From Pseudomonadota bacterium (GTDB lineage Bacteria > Pseudomonadota > Alphaproteobacteria > UBA8366 > JADFVY01): DNA of 18,012 nucleotides. Made by a program: the position numbers and the translations under genes. Positions 1-6,745 of this stretch are shown here, in pieces. Every line of letters starts with the position of its first letter. Within the stretch, counting starts at the first letter, position 1. The notes beneath the pieces are model-generated. The model worked only from the letters and a program-made list of their open reading frames with translations, had not been told where the DNA came from and did no database searches. The stretch spans positions 1 to 18,012 of the forward strand of contig JADFVY010000116.1 of the NCBI GenBank assembly GCA_015222795.1, read 5' to 3'.

Positions 1-1083
1 GCGCAACGCCGCGGCGGCAAGGGCCGGTCGGGCATGAGCACCCGCGACGAAGATTTCGTCAGCGAGGTCTTCGTCGCCTCGACTCACACGCCGATCCTGT
101 TCTTCTCGACGACCGGCATGGTCTACCAGATGAAGGTTTACCGCCTGCCCATGGGCAGCCCCCAGGCGCGTGGCAAGGCGATGGTCAATCTGCTGCCGCT
201 GGACGAGGGTGAGACGATATCGACCGTAATGCTCCTGCCCGAGGACGAGGAAAGCTGGGGCAACCTCAATGTCATGTTCTCAACAACCAGGGGAAATGTT
301 CGCCGTAACCTATTGTCGGACTTCGTGAATATCAAGTCGAATGGCAAGATTGCCATGAAGCTGGACGAAGGGGACAGACTGGTCAATGTGCGGACCTGCG
401 ACAAGGATAACGATGTGCTGCTGTCGACCCGGCTGGGCATGTGCATCCGGTTCAAGGTTCCCGATGTTCGCGTGTTCAGCGGCCGGACCTCCACGGGCGT
501 GCGCGGGATCAGGCTGGCCAAGGACGACGAGGTCATATCGATGACCATCCTGGATCACGCCGAGATCGACATGGAAGTGCGTCAGGATTATCTGCGCGCC
601 GCCGCGGCGCTCAGGCGTTCGGCTGACGAGGATGGCGGGACGGAGCCGTCTCCGGCGGAACTTTCACCCACTGAGTTCGGCAAATTGGCCGAAAGCGAGG
701 AGTTCATCCTGGCGGTAACCGAAAACGGCTTCGGCAAGCGTTCCTCGGCCTACGAGTACCGGATTACCGGACGCGGTGGCAAGGGCATCGCCAATATCGA
801 GATGACCGACCGCAACGGCCCCGTGGTCGCCGCCTTCCCGGTGGAGCCGACCGATCAAATCATGCTGGTTACCGATGCCGGCAAGCTGATCCGTTGCCCG
901 ATCAACGATGTGCGCGTTGCCGGGCGCAAGACCCAGGGCGTCACCCTGTTCCGCGTGGACAGCGACGAGCGCGTGGTCTCCGTGGCCCGGTTGAGCGATG
1001 ACGGCGAGGATGGTGAAGAGGGTGAGGATATTGTTGAAGATGAAAATGGCGACGGTGACGGCGACGGTGAAGACGAAAGCTGA
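1..1083 (+). CDS. gyrA: DNA gyrase subunit A, C-terminal part (5' end outside window)
   Basis: This is the C-terminal DNA-wrapping beta-pinwheel domain of GyrA, the breakage-reunion subunit of DNA gyrase, which introduces negative supercoils using ATP. The reading frame is open from base 1, and its first residues contain the GyrA box QRRGGKG (bases 4-24), the diagnostic motif needed for DNA wrapping. Later blades carry typical GyrA phrases such as VRGIRL, RGGKGI and a final GRKTQGV. About 360 residues are visible. The domain has a charged insertion (about bases 590-690), as found in alphaproteobacterial GyrA. It ends in a strongly acidic, low-complexity tail rich in Asp, Glu and Gly (about bases 985-1080); acidic tails are known to tune wrapping in other gyrases. 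The catalytic N-terminal part lies upstream of the window. ParC lacks a canonical GyrA box, so gyrA is the better call. Confidence 0.97.
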   Translation, partial: AQRRGGKGRSGMSTRDEDFVSEVFVASTHTPILFFSTTGMVYQMKVYRLPMGSPQARGKAMVNLLPLDEGETISTVMLLPEDEESWGNLNVMFSTTRGNVRRNLLSDFVNIKSNGKIAMKLDEGDRLVNVRTCDKDNDVLLSTRLGMCIRFKVPDVRVFSGRTSTGVRGIRLAKDDEVISMTILDHAEIDMEVRQDYLRAAAALRRSADEDGGTEPSPAELSPTEFGKLAESEEFILAVTENGFGKRSSAYEYRITGRGGKGIANIEMTDRNGPVVAAFPVEPTDQIMLVTDAGKLIRCPINDVRVAGRKTQGVTLFRVDSDERVVSVARLSDDGEDGEEGEDIVEDENGDGDGDGEDES

Positions 1084-1129
1084 AATCGCCCATAATTAAG
1101 CGACATGGCAGCAAAAGAACCGAATCAAC

Positions 1130-1642
1130 ATGAGCAGTCATCCCAGAACCGGCGTATATCCAGGCACTTTCGACCCCATCACCGTGGGGCATGTGGACGT
1201 TATCGCCCGCTCGGCGCTGCATCTCGTGGACAAGCTCATCGTCGCGGTGGCCGCCAATGGCGGCAAGGAGCCGCTGTTCGACGTCAACGAACGCGTCGAC
1301 CTGGTGCGCGAGGGGCTGGAAGTGCTGCCGCGGGAGGCGCAATCCATTATCGAGGTGCGCCCTTTCGACAATCTGCTGATGCATTTCGTGGCCGAATCCG
1401 GCGCATCCGTTATCGTTCGGGGGCTCAGGGCCGTATCGGACTTCGAGTACGAATTCCAGATGGCGGCCATGAACCGGCGGCTCAATTCCGAGGTGGAGAC
1501 TGTCTTCCTGATGGCGTCCGACAACAACCAGTTCATTTCCTCGCGTTTCGTCAAGGAAGTCGGCCGTCTTGGCGGCGACGTGGCCCAGTTCGTGCCGCCC
1601 AAGGTGCATGAACGGCTGATGCGCAAGTTCAAGGAAACCTGA
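1130..1642 (+). CDS. coaD: Phosphopantetheine adenylyltransferase (CoaD)
   Basis: This cytosolic enzyme transfers AMP from ATP to 4'-phosphopantetheine, giving dephospho-CoA, the penultimate step of coenzyme A synthesis. The 170-residue product matches the usual 160-170. The nucleotidyltransferase motif GTFDPITVGH (residues 12-21, with the T-x-G-H signature ending at His21) lies near the N terminus, RGLR is at 97-100, and the second nucleotide-binding motif ISSRFVKE is at 136-143. The start is fixed by homology, because the motif begins 11 residues in. The ribosome-binding site is weak. The gene lies 46 bp after gyrA, a neighbourhood common in alphaproteobacteria. There, coaD is often followed by a peptidyl-prolyl isomerase; here a kinase gene follows after 15 bp, so the three downstream genes may be co-transcribed. 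Confidence 0.97.
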   Translation: MSSHPRTGVYPGTFDPITVGHVDVIARSALHLVDKLIVAVAANGGKEPLFDVNERVDLVREGLEVLPREAQSIIEVRPFDNLLMHFVAESGASVIVRGLRAVSDFEYEFQMAAMNRRLNSEVETVFLMASDNNQFISSRFVKEVGRLGGDVAQFVPPKVHERLMRKFKET

Positions 1643-1657
1643 AGCGGTCCGCGGGTC

Positions 1658-2659
1658 ATGGACGAACAGGCTTTCCTGAAAGACGCGCTGTCCAGGCTGG
1701 GCCTGTGGCAAGGCGATGGATTGCCATCGTTCGAGGCGTTGCCTGGCGGGGTTTCCTCCGATATCTGGCGCATCGATCTGCCCGACGGCCCGATCTGCAT
1801 CAAACGCGCCCTGGCGAAGTTGAGAGTCGAGATGGACTGGCGTGTGCCGGTGGAACGCAATGCTTATGAGGTGGCCTGGATGGAGACGGCGCGCGCAGTC
1901 GAGCCGGACGCCGCGCCGGAGATATTGGCCAGCGACCCGCAAGCCGGTTTTTTCGCAATGCCATACCTGGATCCGGCGACGCATTCTTCGTGGAAAGACG
2001 AGTTAAGACAGGGCAGGGCGGATCCCGCCACCGCGGCGGAGGTTGGCCGGCGGATCGGCCATATCCATGCGGCGACGGCGGGCCGGGACGAGATCGCCCG
2101 GCATTTCCCGACCGATGAAATATTCCATGCGATCCGGCTGGAACCCTATCTGGAGGCCACGGCGGCGCGCCATCCGGATTTGCGCCATATCCTGTTCGGA
2201 TTGTCGCGGCGCACGGCGGGTGAAAAGCATGCGCTGGTGCATGGCGATGTCAGCCCGAAGAACATCATGATTGGGCCCAAAGGCCCGGTTTTCCTCGATG
2301 CCGAATGTGCATGGTATGGCGATCCGGTATTCGACATCGCATTCTGCTTAAATCATATGCTGTTGAAATCGCTGTGGAACATAGAGGCGCGCGAATTGTT
2401 CCACGAATGCTATGGCGCCATGGCGCCAGCCTGGCTCGATCAGGTGGATTGGGAGCCAGCCGCGGTGGCCGAGGCCCGCGCCGCCAGCCTGTTGCCGGGC
2501 CTCTTCCTGGGCCGCGTCGACGGCAAATCGCCGGTGGAGTATGTCACCCAAGAGGCAGACCGCGACAGGGTCCGCCGGGTCGCCCGCCAACTGCTGCTGC
2601 ATCCGGTGGACCGTCTGGAAGAGGTTCTGGACGCGTGGAAAGAGGAATTGGGACATTGA
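1658..2659 (+). CDS. APH-family small-molecule kinase, substrate unknown
   Basis: This 333-residue protein belongs to the aminoglycoside phosphotransferase/choline kinase superfamily, which transfers the gamma-phosphate of ATP to a hydroxyl group of a small molecule. It has a glycine-rich loop (LPGGVSSDIW, residues 28-37), a candidate ATP-binding Lys49 in ICIKR, the catalytic loop HGDVSPKN (195-202, general base Asp197, metal ligand Asn202), and the metal-binding Asp214 in FLDAE. All key kinase residues are present, so it should be active. The substrate cannot be read from sequence. It is unlikely to be a resistance gene, because it sits in a housekeeping neighbourhood and overlaps the next gene, an enolase paralogue, by 4 bp. 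That coupling suggests the two act in one pathway. The ATG at 1658 has only a poor ribosome-binding site and lies 15 bp after coaD. Confidence 0.85.
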   Translation: MDEQAFLKDALSRLGLWQGDGLPSFEALPGGVSSDIWRIDLPDGPICIKRALAKLRVEMDWRVPVERNAYEVAWMETARAVEPDAAPEILASDPQAGFFAMPYLDPATHSSWKDELRQGRADPATAAEVGRRIGHIHAATAGRDEIARHFPTDEIFHAIRLEPYLEATAARHPDLRHILFGLSRRTAGEKHALVHGDVSPKNIMIGPKGPVFLDAECAWYGDPVFDIAFCLNHMLLKSLWNIEARELFHECYGAMAPAWLDQVDWEPAAVAEARAASLLPGLFLGRVDGKSPVEYVTQEADRDRVRRVARQLLLHPVDRLEEVLDAWKEELGH

Positions 2660-3939
2660 GCAAGACCGCGATTGAGCAGGTTATTGGCCGCAGGCTGTGG
2701 GATTCACGGGGACGCCCGACGGTTGAGGCCGAAATACGGCTGGCGGGCGGCGCGGTCGGTCGGGCGATTGCGCCGGCGGGCGCCTCCACCGGATCCGGTG
2801 AGGCGGTCGATCTGCGCGATGGCGGGGTGGCATTCGGCGGTTATGACGTTACCCGGGCGGTCGGCGCGGTGGGCGGCGAAATTTCGGAATGTCTGATCGG
2901 CATGGATGCCTGCGATCAGGTTGCGGTCGATGCCGCCATGATGGCGCTTGACGGTACCTCCAACAAGTCGCGCCTTGGCGCCAACGCCTCGGTTGCCGTT
3001 TCCATGGCGGTTGCCCAGTCGGCGGCCGCGGCGAACGGAATTTCACTCTGGAACTATCTACTAGTAGACCAAAACCCGCCAATCCCGATTCCCGAGATAC
3101 AGATCCTCGGCGGCGGCGCCCATGCCGGCCGCAGGGTCGATATCCAGGATTTCATGGTGATCGCGGTGGGGGCGGCGGACTATATCCAGGCGCTGGACTG
3201 GACGGCGGAGGTCTATCGCGCCGCCGGCGAAATCATGGCCGGGGAGGGCAGGTTGCGGGGTGTCGCCGACGAGGGCGGATTCTGGCCCGCCTTCGATTCC
3301 AACGAGGATGGCCTGGAAATGCTGGTGCGCGCGATCGAGCGCGCCGGCCTGCGCCCCGGCGAGGATATGGCGATCTCGCTGGATATCGCGGCTTCGGAGT
3401 TCGGTGAGGGCGGGCACTACCGGCTGGGGCTCGAGGAACGGGAACTGGACAGCGACGGGTTGGTCGACATGCTGGTCGGCTGGGTCGAACGCTATCCCAT
3501 CGTGGCTGTGGAAGACCCCGTGGGCGAGGACGATGTCGAGGGTTTCAGGCGTTTCACGCAAGCCGTCGGTAATCGCGTGCTGGTCATCGGCGACGATCTG
3601 CTGGTGACCGACGCGGGCCGTGTGCGCGAGATGGCGGCCCAGGGCGCCTGCAACGGGCTGCTGGTCAAGCCCAACCAGGCCGGCACGCTGAGCGAGGCCA
3701 AGGCCGCGCTGGACGCGGCCAGCCAGGCCGGCTGGACGAATGTGGTCTCGGCCCGCTCGGGCGAAACCGAGGATGTCACCATCGTCCATCTGGCGGTGGG
3801 GTGGGGCGCCCCCATGCTGAAGGTGGGTTCCTTCGCCCGTTCCGAACGCATGGCCAAATGGAACGAGGGCATCCGCATTGCCGAATGTCTTGGCGGGCGC
3901 GGAGAATTACCGCCGCGCGGGTTGTTTCCCTGGGGGTGA
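2656..3939 (+). CDS. Divergent enolase-family protein (non-canonical phosphopyruvate hydratase paralogue)
   Basis: This 427-residue protein aligns with enolase from end to end (true enolases are about 430 residues). Enolase converts 2-phosphoglycerate to phosphoenolpyruvate. The following are conserved (yeast positions in brackets): the substrate loop GASTG with Ser44 (S39), His156 (H159), Glu206 (E211), metal ligands Asp243 (D246), Glu286 (E295) and Asp313 (D320), base Lys338 (K345), and Lys389 (K396). Two active-site positions differ: Asp165 replaces Glu168, and Ala366 in SARSGETED replaces the substrate-binding His373. The housekeeping enolase is therefore probably elsewhere, and this copy may act on another substrate. 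The start chosen is TTG at 2656, which overlaps the upstream stop as TTGA and gives the N terminus expected for enolase. An upstream in-frame extension reads through the kinase gene and is not coding. Confidence 0.85.
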   Translation: MSKTAIEQVIGRRLWDSRGRPTVEAEIRLAGGAVGRAIAPAGASTGSGEAVDLRDGGVAFGGYDVTRAVGAVGGEISECLIGMDACDQVAVDAAMMALDGTSNKSRLGANASVAVSMAVAQSAAAANGISLWNYLLVDQNPPIPIPEIQILGGGAHAGRRVDIQDFMVIAVGAADYIQALDWTAEVYRAAGEIMAGEGRLRGVADEGGFWPAFDSNEDGLEMLVRAIERAGLRPGEDMAISLDIAASEFGEGGHYRLGLEERELDSDGLVDMLVGWVERYPIVAVEDPVGEDDVEGFRRFTQAVGNRVLVIGDDLLVTDAGRVREMAAQGACNGLLVKPNQAGTLSEAKAALDAASQAGWTNVVSARSGETEDVTIVHLAVGWGAPMLKVGSFARSERMAKWNEGIRIAECLGGRGELPPRGLFPWG

Positions 3940-3958
3940 GAGGCAATTTAAAACACCG

Positions 3959-4006
3959 AGCGACCTCGTCCTTCGAGACGGACCTTCGGCCCTCCTCAGG
4001 ATGAGG
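3959..4006 (-). repeat. Palindromic (REP-like) repeat, copy 1
   Basis: This copy is nearly the reverse complement of the copy at 4056-4105. The outer segments match almost perfectly (AGCGACCTCGTCCTTCGAGA and CTCCTCAGGATGAGG), while the central part differs. The element folds into three small hairpins: CTCGtccttCGAG, a central GGCC-type stem with one possible G-U pair, and CTCAggaTGAG. Such elements are known in alphaproteobacterial genomes as abundant intergenic repeats. Abundance in this genome cannot be judged here. Confidence 0.85.
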
Positions 4007-4055
4007 ACCCGTGCGTCGGTGTTTCATGAGGTGGATCCAGACGCAAGCGTTGGCG

Positions 4056-4105
4056 CCTCATCCTGAGGAGCGGCCAGAGGCCGCGTCTCGAAGGACGAGG
4101 TCGCT
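4056..4105 (+). repeat. Palindromic (REP-like) repeat, copy 2 (inverted)
   Basis: This second copy is in opposite orientation to the first, with a 49-bp spacer between them. Its three internal hairpins are CTCAtccTGAG, CGGCCagaGGCCG and CTCGaaggaCGAG. The two copies can also pair with each other into a roughly 48-bp imperfect stem, a structure suited to stopping or protecting convergent transcripts. The central hairpin differs in sequence from copy 1, but a stem can still be drawn in both. Confidence 0.85.
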
Positions 4106-4125
4106 GGTTGCCGACGCGCCCCAAC

Positions 4126-5520
4126 TCAGCCCTGCCAGAGGCCCTCCTTGTGCAGATCCGCCATGGATTCCGTAATGCCGTTGCGCAGAATATCCACCAT
4201 TTCGTCGACCTGCGCCCGGGTGATGATCAGCGGCGGCGACATCACGCACATATTGATCATCGGGCGCACGATCAGGCCGTTTTCCTGGCAATGGGCGTCA
4301 ATCCGCTTGCCCATCTCGTAATCCAGGGTAAGCGGATCCTTGCTTTCCTTGTTGTTGACGCATTCGATGCAGGCCATCAGGCCCTCGCCGCGCACCTCGC
4401 CCACCAGATCGATCTCCTCCAGCTCCTTCATGCGGGCCTGGAAGTAGGGGCCGACCTCCCGGACATGTTCCAGAAGGCCATCGCGCTCGATGATTTCGAT
4501 GTTTTTCAGGGCCGCGGCGGCGGCCACCGGATGTCCCGCATAGGTGAAACCGCTGGCGAAATAGCCGATGTCGGTTTCCTTGCTTGTCAGTCTATTGACC
4601 ACCCGGTCCGAGATGAATACGGCGCCCAGCGGAACGTAGCCCGATGTAATTCCCTTGGCCGACAGGATGATGTCGGGGACGATATCGTATACGTCCTCGG
4701 AGGCGAACCAGTGACCCAGCCGCCCGAACCCGGTCACCACCTCGTCCGAGATATACAGAACATCGTATTTCCGGCAGATTTCCAGCGTGCGGCGGTGATA
4801 GCCCGGTGGCGGGATGATGACGCCGCCCGAAGCGAGGATCGGCTCGGCAATGAAGGCGCCGACCTTGTCGGGTCCCAACTCCAGGATTTTGTTCTCCAGG
4901 TCCGCGACCTTTTCATCGCAGAATGCCTCGATGCTCATGCCCTCGGGGCGGCGATAGGGATGGACCGTCGGCAACAGGTGAACCAGCTCTGTCGCGAAAT
5001 CCATATGATCCTTGTCCCGCGCCTTTCCGGAACAGGACGACCCCAGATAGGTGCTGCCGTGATAAGCATCGGCGCGTGAAATTATATGTTTCTTTTCAGG
5101 GCGTTCCAGGCAATTATTAAAATACATCATGAAACGCAGGGCGGAGTCGACGGCCGTCGAACCGCCGGTGGTGAAGAACACGTGATTCAGATCGCCCGGC
5201 GTCAGTTCCGTGAGCTTCTCCGCCAATTCCGACGCCGGTACGTTGCCCAGGCTCCACGGGCTGTAATAGGGCATGCGCATGATTTGCTCTGAAATCGCCT
5301 GGGCCATTTCCTCGCGGCCATGGCCGATATTGACGCACCACATGCCAGCCGGCCCGTCGATCAACTTGTTGCCGTCGCTGTCATGCAGGTAGATGCCCTC
5401 GGCCTGCGCGATGATCGTCCGCTCTGCCTTGGGCAACGCCTTCAGGTCCTCCCACGGATGAACCCAGTGGCGGTCCTGTTCCTGCAATTTTTTGGTATCG
5501 AACGTCAGGTTGGTGCGCAT
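4126..5520 (-). CDS. Class III (omega) aminotransferase, SpuC-like
   Basis: This 464-residue PLP enzyme belongs to the class III aminotransferases and broadly resembles putrescine:pyruvate aminotransferase SpuC and related omega-amine transaminases. It should move an amino group from a terminal amine to a keto acid such as pyruvate. Visible landmarks are the phosphate-binding TTGGST (117-122), YHGS (153-156), the PLP-ring Asp259 in ISDEVVTGFGR, and the Schiff-base Lys289 in LSAKGITSGY. The C-terminal RGEGLMACIE is typical of the fold. Length is normal. It is the last gene of a leftward operon, 28 bp after the GcvT-like gene and preceded by a strong AAGGAG site. In that context the donor is probably a demethylated amine or polyamine product. 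Beta-alanine, taurine or GABA cannot be excluded as donors. Confidence 0.9.
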   Translation of the reverse strand: MRTNLTFDTKKLQEQDRHWVHPWEDLKALPKAERTIIAQAEGIYLHDSDGNKLIDGPAGMWCVNIGHGREEMAQAISEQIMRMPYYSPWSLGNVPASELAEKLTELTPGDLNHVFFTTGGSTAVDSALRFMMYFNNCLERPEKKHIISRADAYHGSTYLGSSCSGKARDKDHMDFATELVHLLPTVHPYRRPEGMSIEAFCDEKVADLENKILELGPDKVGAFIAEPILASGGVIIPPPGYHRRTLEICRKYDVLYISDEVVTGFGRLGHWFASEDVYDIVPDIILSAKGITSGYVPLGAVFISDRVVNRLTSKETDIGYFASGFTYAGHPVAAAAALKNIEIIERDGLLEHVREVGPYFQARMKELEEIDLVGEVRGEGLMACIECVNNKESKDPLTLDYEMGKRIDAHCQENGLIVRPMINMCVMSPPLIITRAQVDEMVDILRNGITESMADLHKEGLWQG

Positions 5521-5528
5521 GCCTTTTA

Positions 5529-5534
5529 CTCCTT
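5529..5534 (-). promoter_or_regulatory. Ribosome binding site of the aminotransferase
   Basis: The leftward strand reads AAGGAG, 8 nt before the ATG at 5520. It lies within the 28-bp gap after the GcvT-like gene and confirms the start. It is the strongest ribosome-binding site in this operon, which suggests independent, efficient translation of the last gene. Confidence 0.8.
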
Positions 5535-5548
5535 GATCGCGGGCAACG

Positions 5549-6745
5549 TCAGAAATCCAGCGCGGGTGTCGCCCGGCGGCGCGGCGGATTATAGAACGGG
5601 CGCTCGACGATGCGGCAGCGCGCGGTCGTCTTATCCCATTTCAGTTCCTTGTTAACATAGATTTCGGCCCACAACCCCTCGGTCTTATCCGCATATGCGG
5701 CGTCCAGCGTGGCGATGGCGATGTTACGCTTGGCGGTGGGCGACCAGAGGGCCGAGGTGACGAAACCGACCTGGCGGGCGCGCCCATGATAGATCAGCGC
5801 ACTCTGGGCAGGCTTGCTGCCCTCGATATCCAGCCCGACAATGCGATAGCGAGACCCGGTTTCGCGTTCGTCCAGCAGGGCGCGGCGGCCGTTGAAATGG
5901 CCCTTGTCGAAATCGACCAGCCAGTCCAGGGAAAGCTCGAAGGGCGAACGCCGGCGGCTGATATGGGCGACCGTTTCGGCCGCCATGAAGTCGGTATTGG
6001 TCTGGATAAATCCGGCCTCGATGCGCGCCATGTCGACCGCCTTCGAGCCCACGGGCACCACCTGGTACAGGGCGCCCATCGCCATTAGCTGGTCCCACAG
6101 GGTTTCGGCCAGGTCGGGCGCGACCCACAGCTCATATCCGAGATCCCCGGTAAAGCCGGTGCGGGTGACGGTCAGCGCGCCGCCCTCGAAGGAAAATTCG
6201 GCGATATCGAAGGGCTTCATGCCGGCGACGCCGTCCAGTCCCAATTGTTTCAGAACGGCGCAGGATAGCGGGCCCTGCAGCGCCAACCCGGCAATATTCT
6301 CGCTGACATCCTCGACAACCACATCGAAGCCCAGACCTGAGTCCTCCAGCCAGCATTGCTGGTGTTCCTGGGAATTCAGCCGATATTCGGTCTCGGCGAG
6401 GCGAAAGACCGTGCCGTCGTCGATCACCTTCCCGCCATCGTCGCACCAAACGGCATAGCCGGCGCGTCCCGGCCTGATTTTGGCGGCGTCGCGGGTCAGC
6501 AACCGGTTCATGAAGGCCACGGCGTCCGGTCCGGCGATGCGGTATTTCCGCATGGGCGATATATCGTACAAAGTCGCGGAATTGCGGATCGAGAAATACT
6601 CGGTCACGACCTCCGAGAAACTATTGACCGTTGTATAGCCGCCCCAGGCCAGCCAATCGTTGGCCAGGGCGAGCGGCGCCTGCCGCGCATGGAACGGTGT
6701 GGTCAGCAGCGGGGCCTGATAAGGCGCTAGCGTGTGATTGGTCAT
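5549..6745 (-). CDS. GcvT/DmdA-family folate-dependent (amino)methyltransferase
   Basis: This 398-residue protein has the fold of the glycine cleavage T-protein, which also includes DMSP demethylase DmdA and the C-terminal halves of dimethylglycine and sarcosine dehydrogenases. Members pass a methyl or methylene unit from an N- or S-methyl substrate to tetrahydrofolate. The substrate loop GGKVIDDGTVFRL (104-116) keeps the Asp pair 109-110, which includes the catalytic Asp of T-protein. Other family signatures are ALQGPLS, TRTGFTGDLGYELWV and the C-terminal GFVTSALWSP. It is unlikely to be housekeeping gcvT, since no gcvH or gcvP is adjacent. The ATG at 6745 overlaps the upstream stop as ATGA and has GGAGG 7 nt before it. 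A longer in-frame N terminus would run through the preceding gene and is rejected. The methyl donor is unknown. Confidence 0.85.
   Translation of the reverse strand: MTNHTLAPYQAPLLTTPFHARQAPLALANDWLAWGGYTTVNSFSEVVTEYFSIRNSATLYDISPMRKYRIAGPDAVAFMNRLLTRDAAKIRPGRAGYAVWCDDGGKVIDDGTVFRLAETEYRLNSQEHQQCWLEDSGLGFDVVVEDVSENIAGLALQGPLSCAVLKQLGLDGVAGMKPFDIAEFSFEGGALTVTRTGFTGDLGYELWVAPDLAETLWDQLMAMGALYQVVPVGSKAVDMARIEAGFIQTNTDFMAAETVAHISRRRSPFELSLDWLVDFDKGHFNGRRALLDERETGSRYRIVGLDIEGSKPAQSALIYHGRARQVGFVTSALWSPTAKRNIAIATLDAAYADKTEGLWAEIYVNKELKWDKTTARCRIVERPFYNPPRRRATPALDF

Larger units (their letters stand above)
3940..4125. other. Convergent intergenic spacer, no gene seen
   Basis: This 186-bp spacer separates two genes that converge on it. 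It is almost entirely occupied by two inverted copies of a palindromic repeat. The copies lie about 19-20 bp from each flanking stop codon, so the element may serve as a transcription barrier for both sides. No T-run terminator is seen. Confidence 0.7.

Noticed and set aside
2305..2655. N-terminal extension of the enolase-like frame
   Set aside because: It reads through the kinase gene in another frame, has no enolase-like residues, and the TTG at 2656 gives the normal enolase N terminus.
1658..2659. Calling the kinase an aminoglycoside-resistance enzyme
   Set aside because: The fold is shared by many metabolic kinases. The gene sits between coaD and an enolase paralogue, with no mobile element or resistance context.
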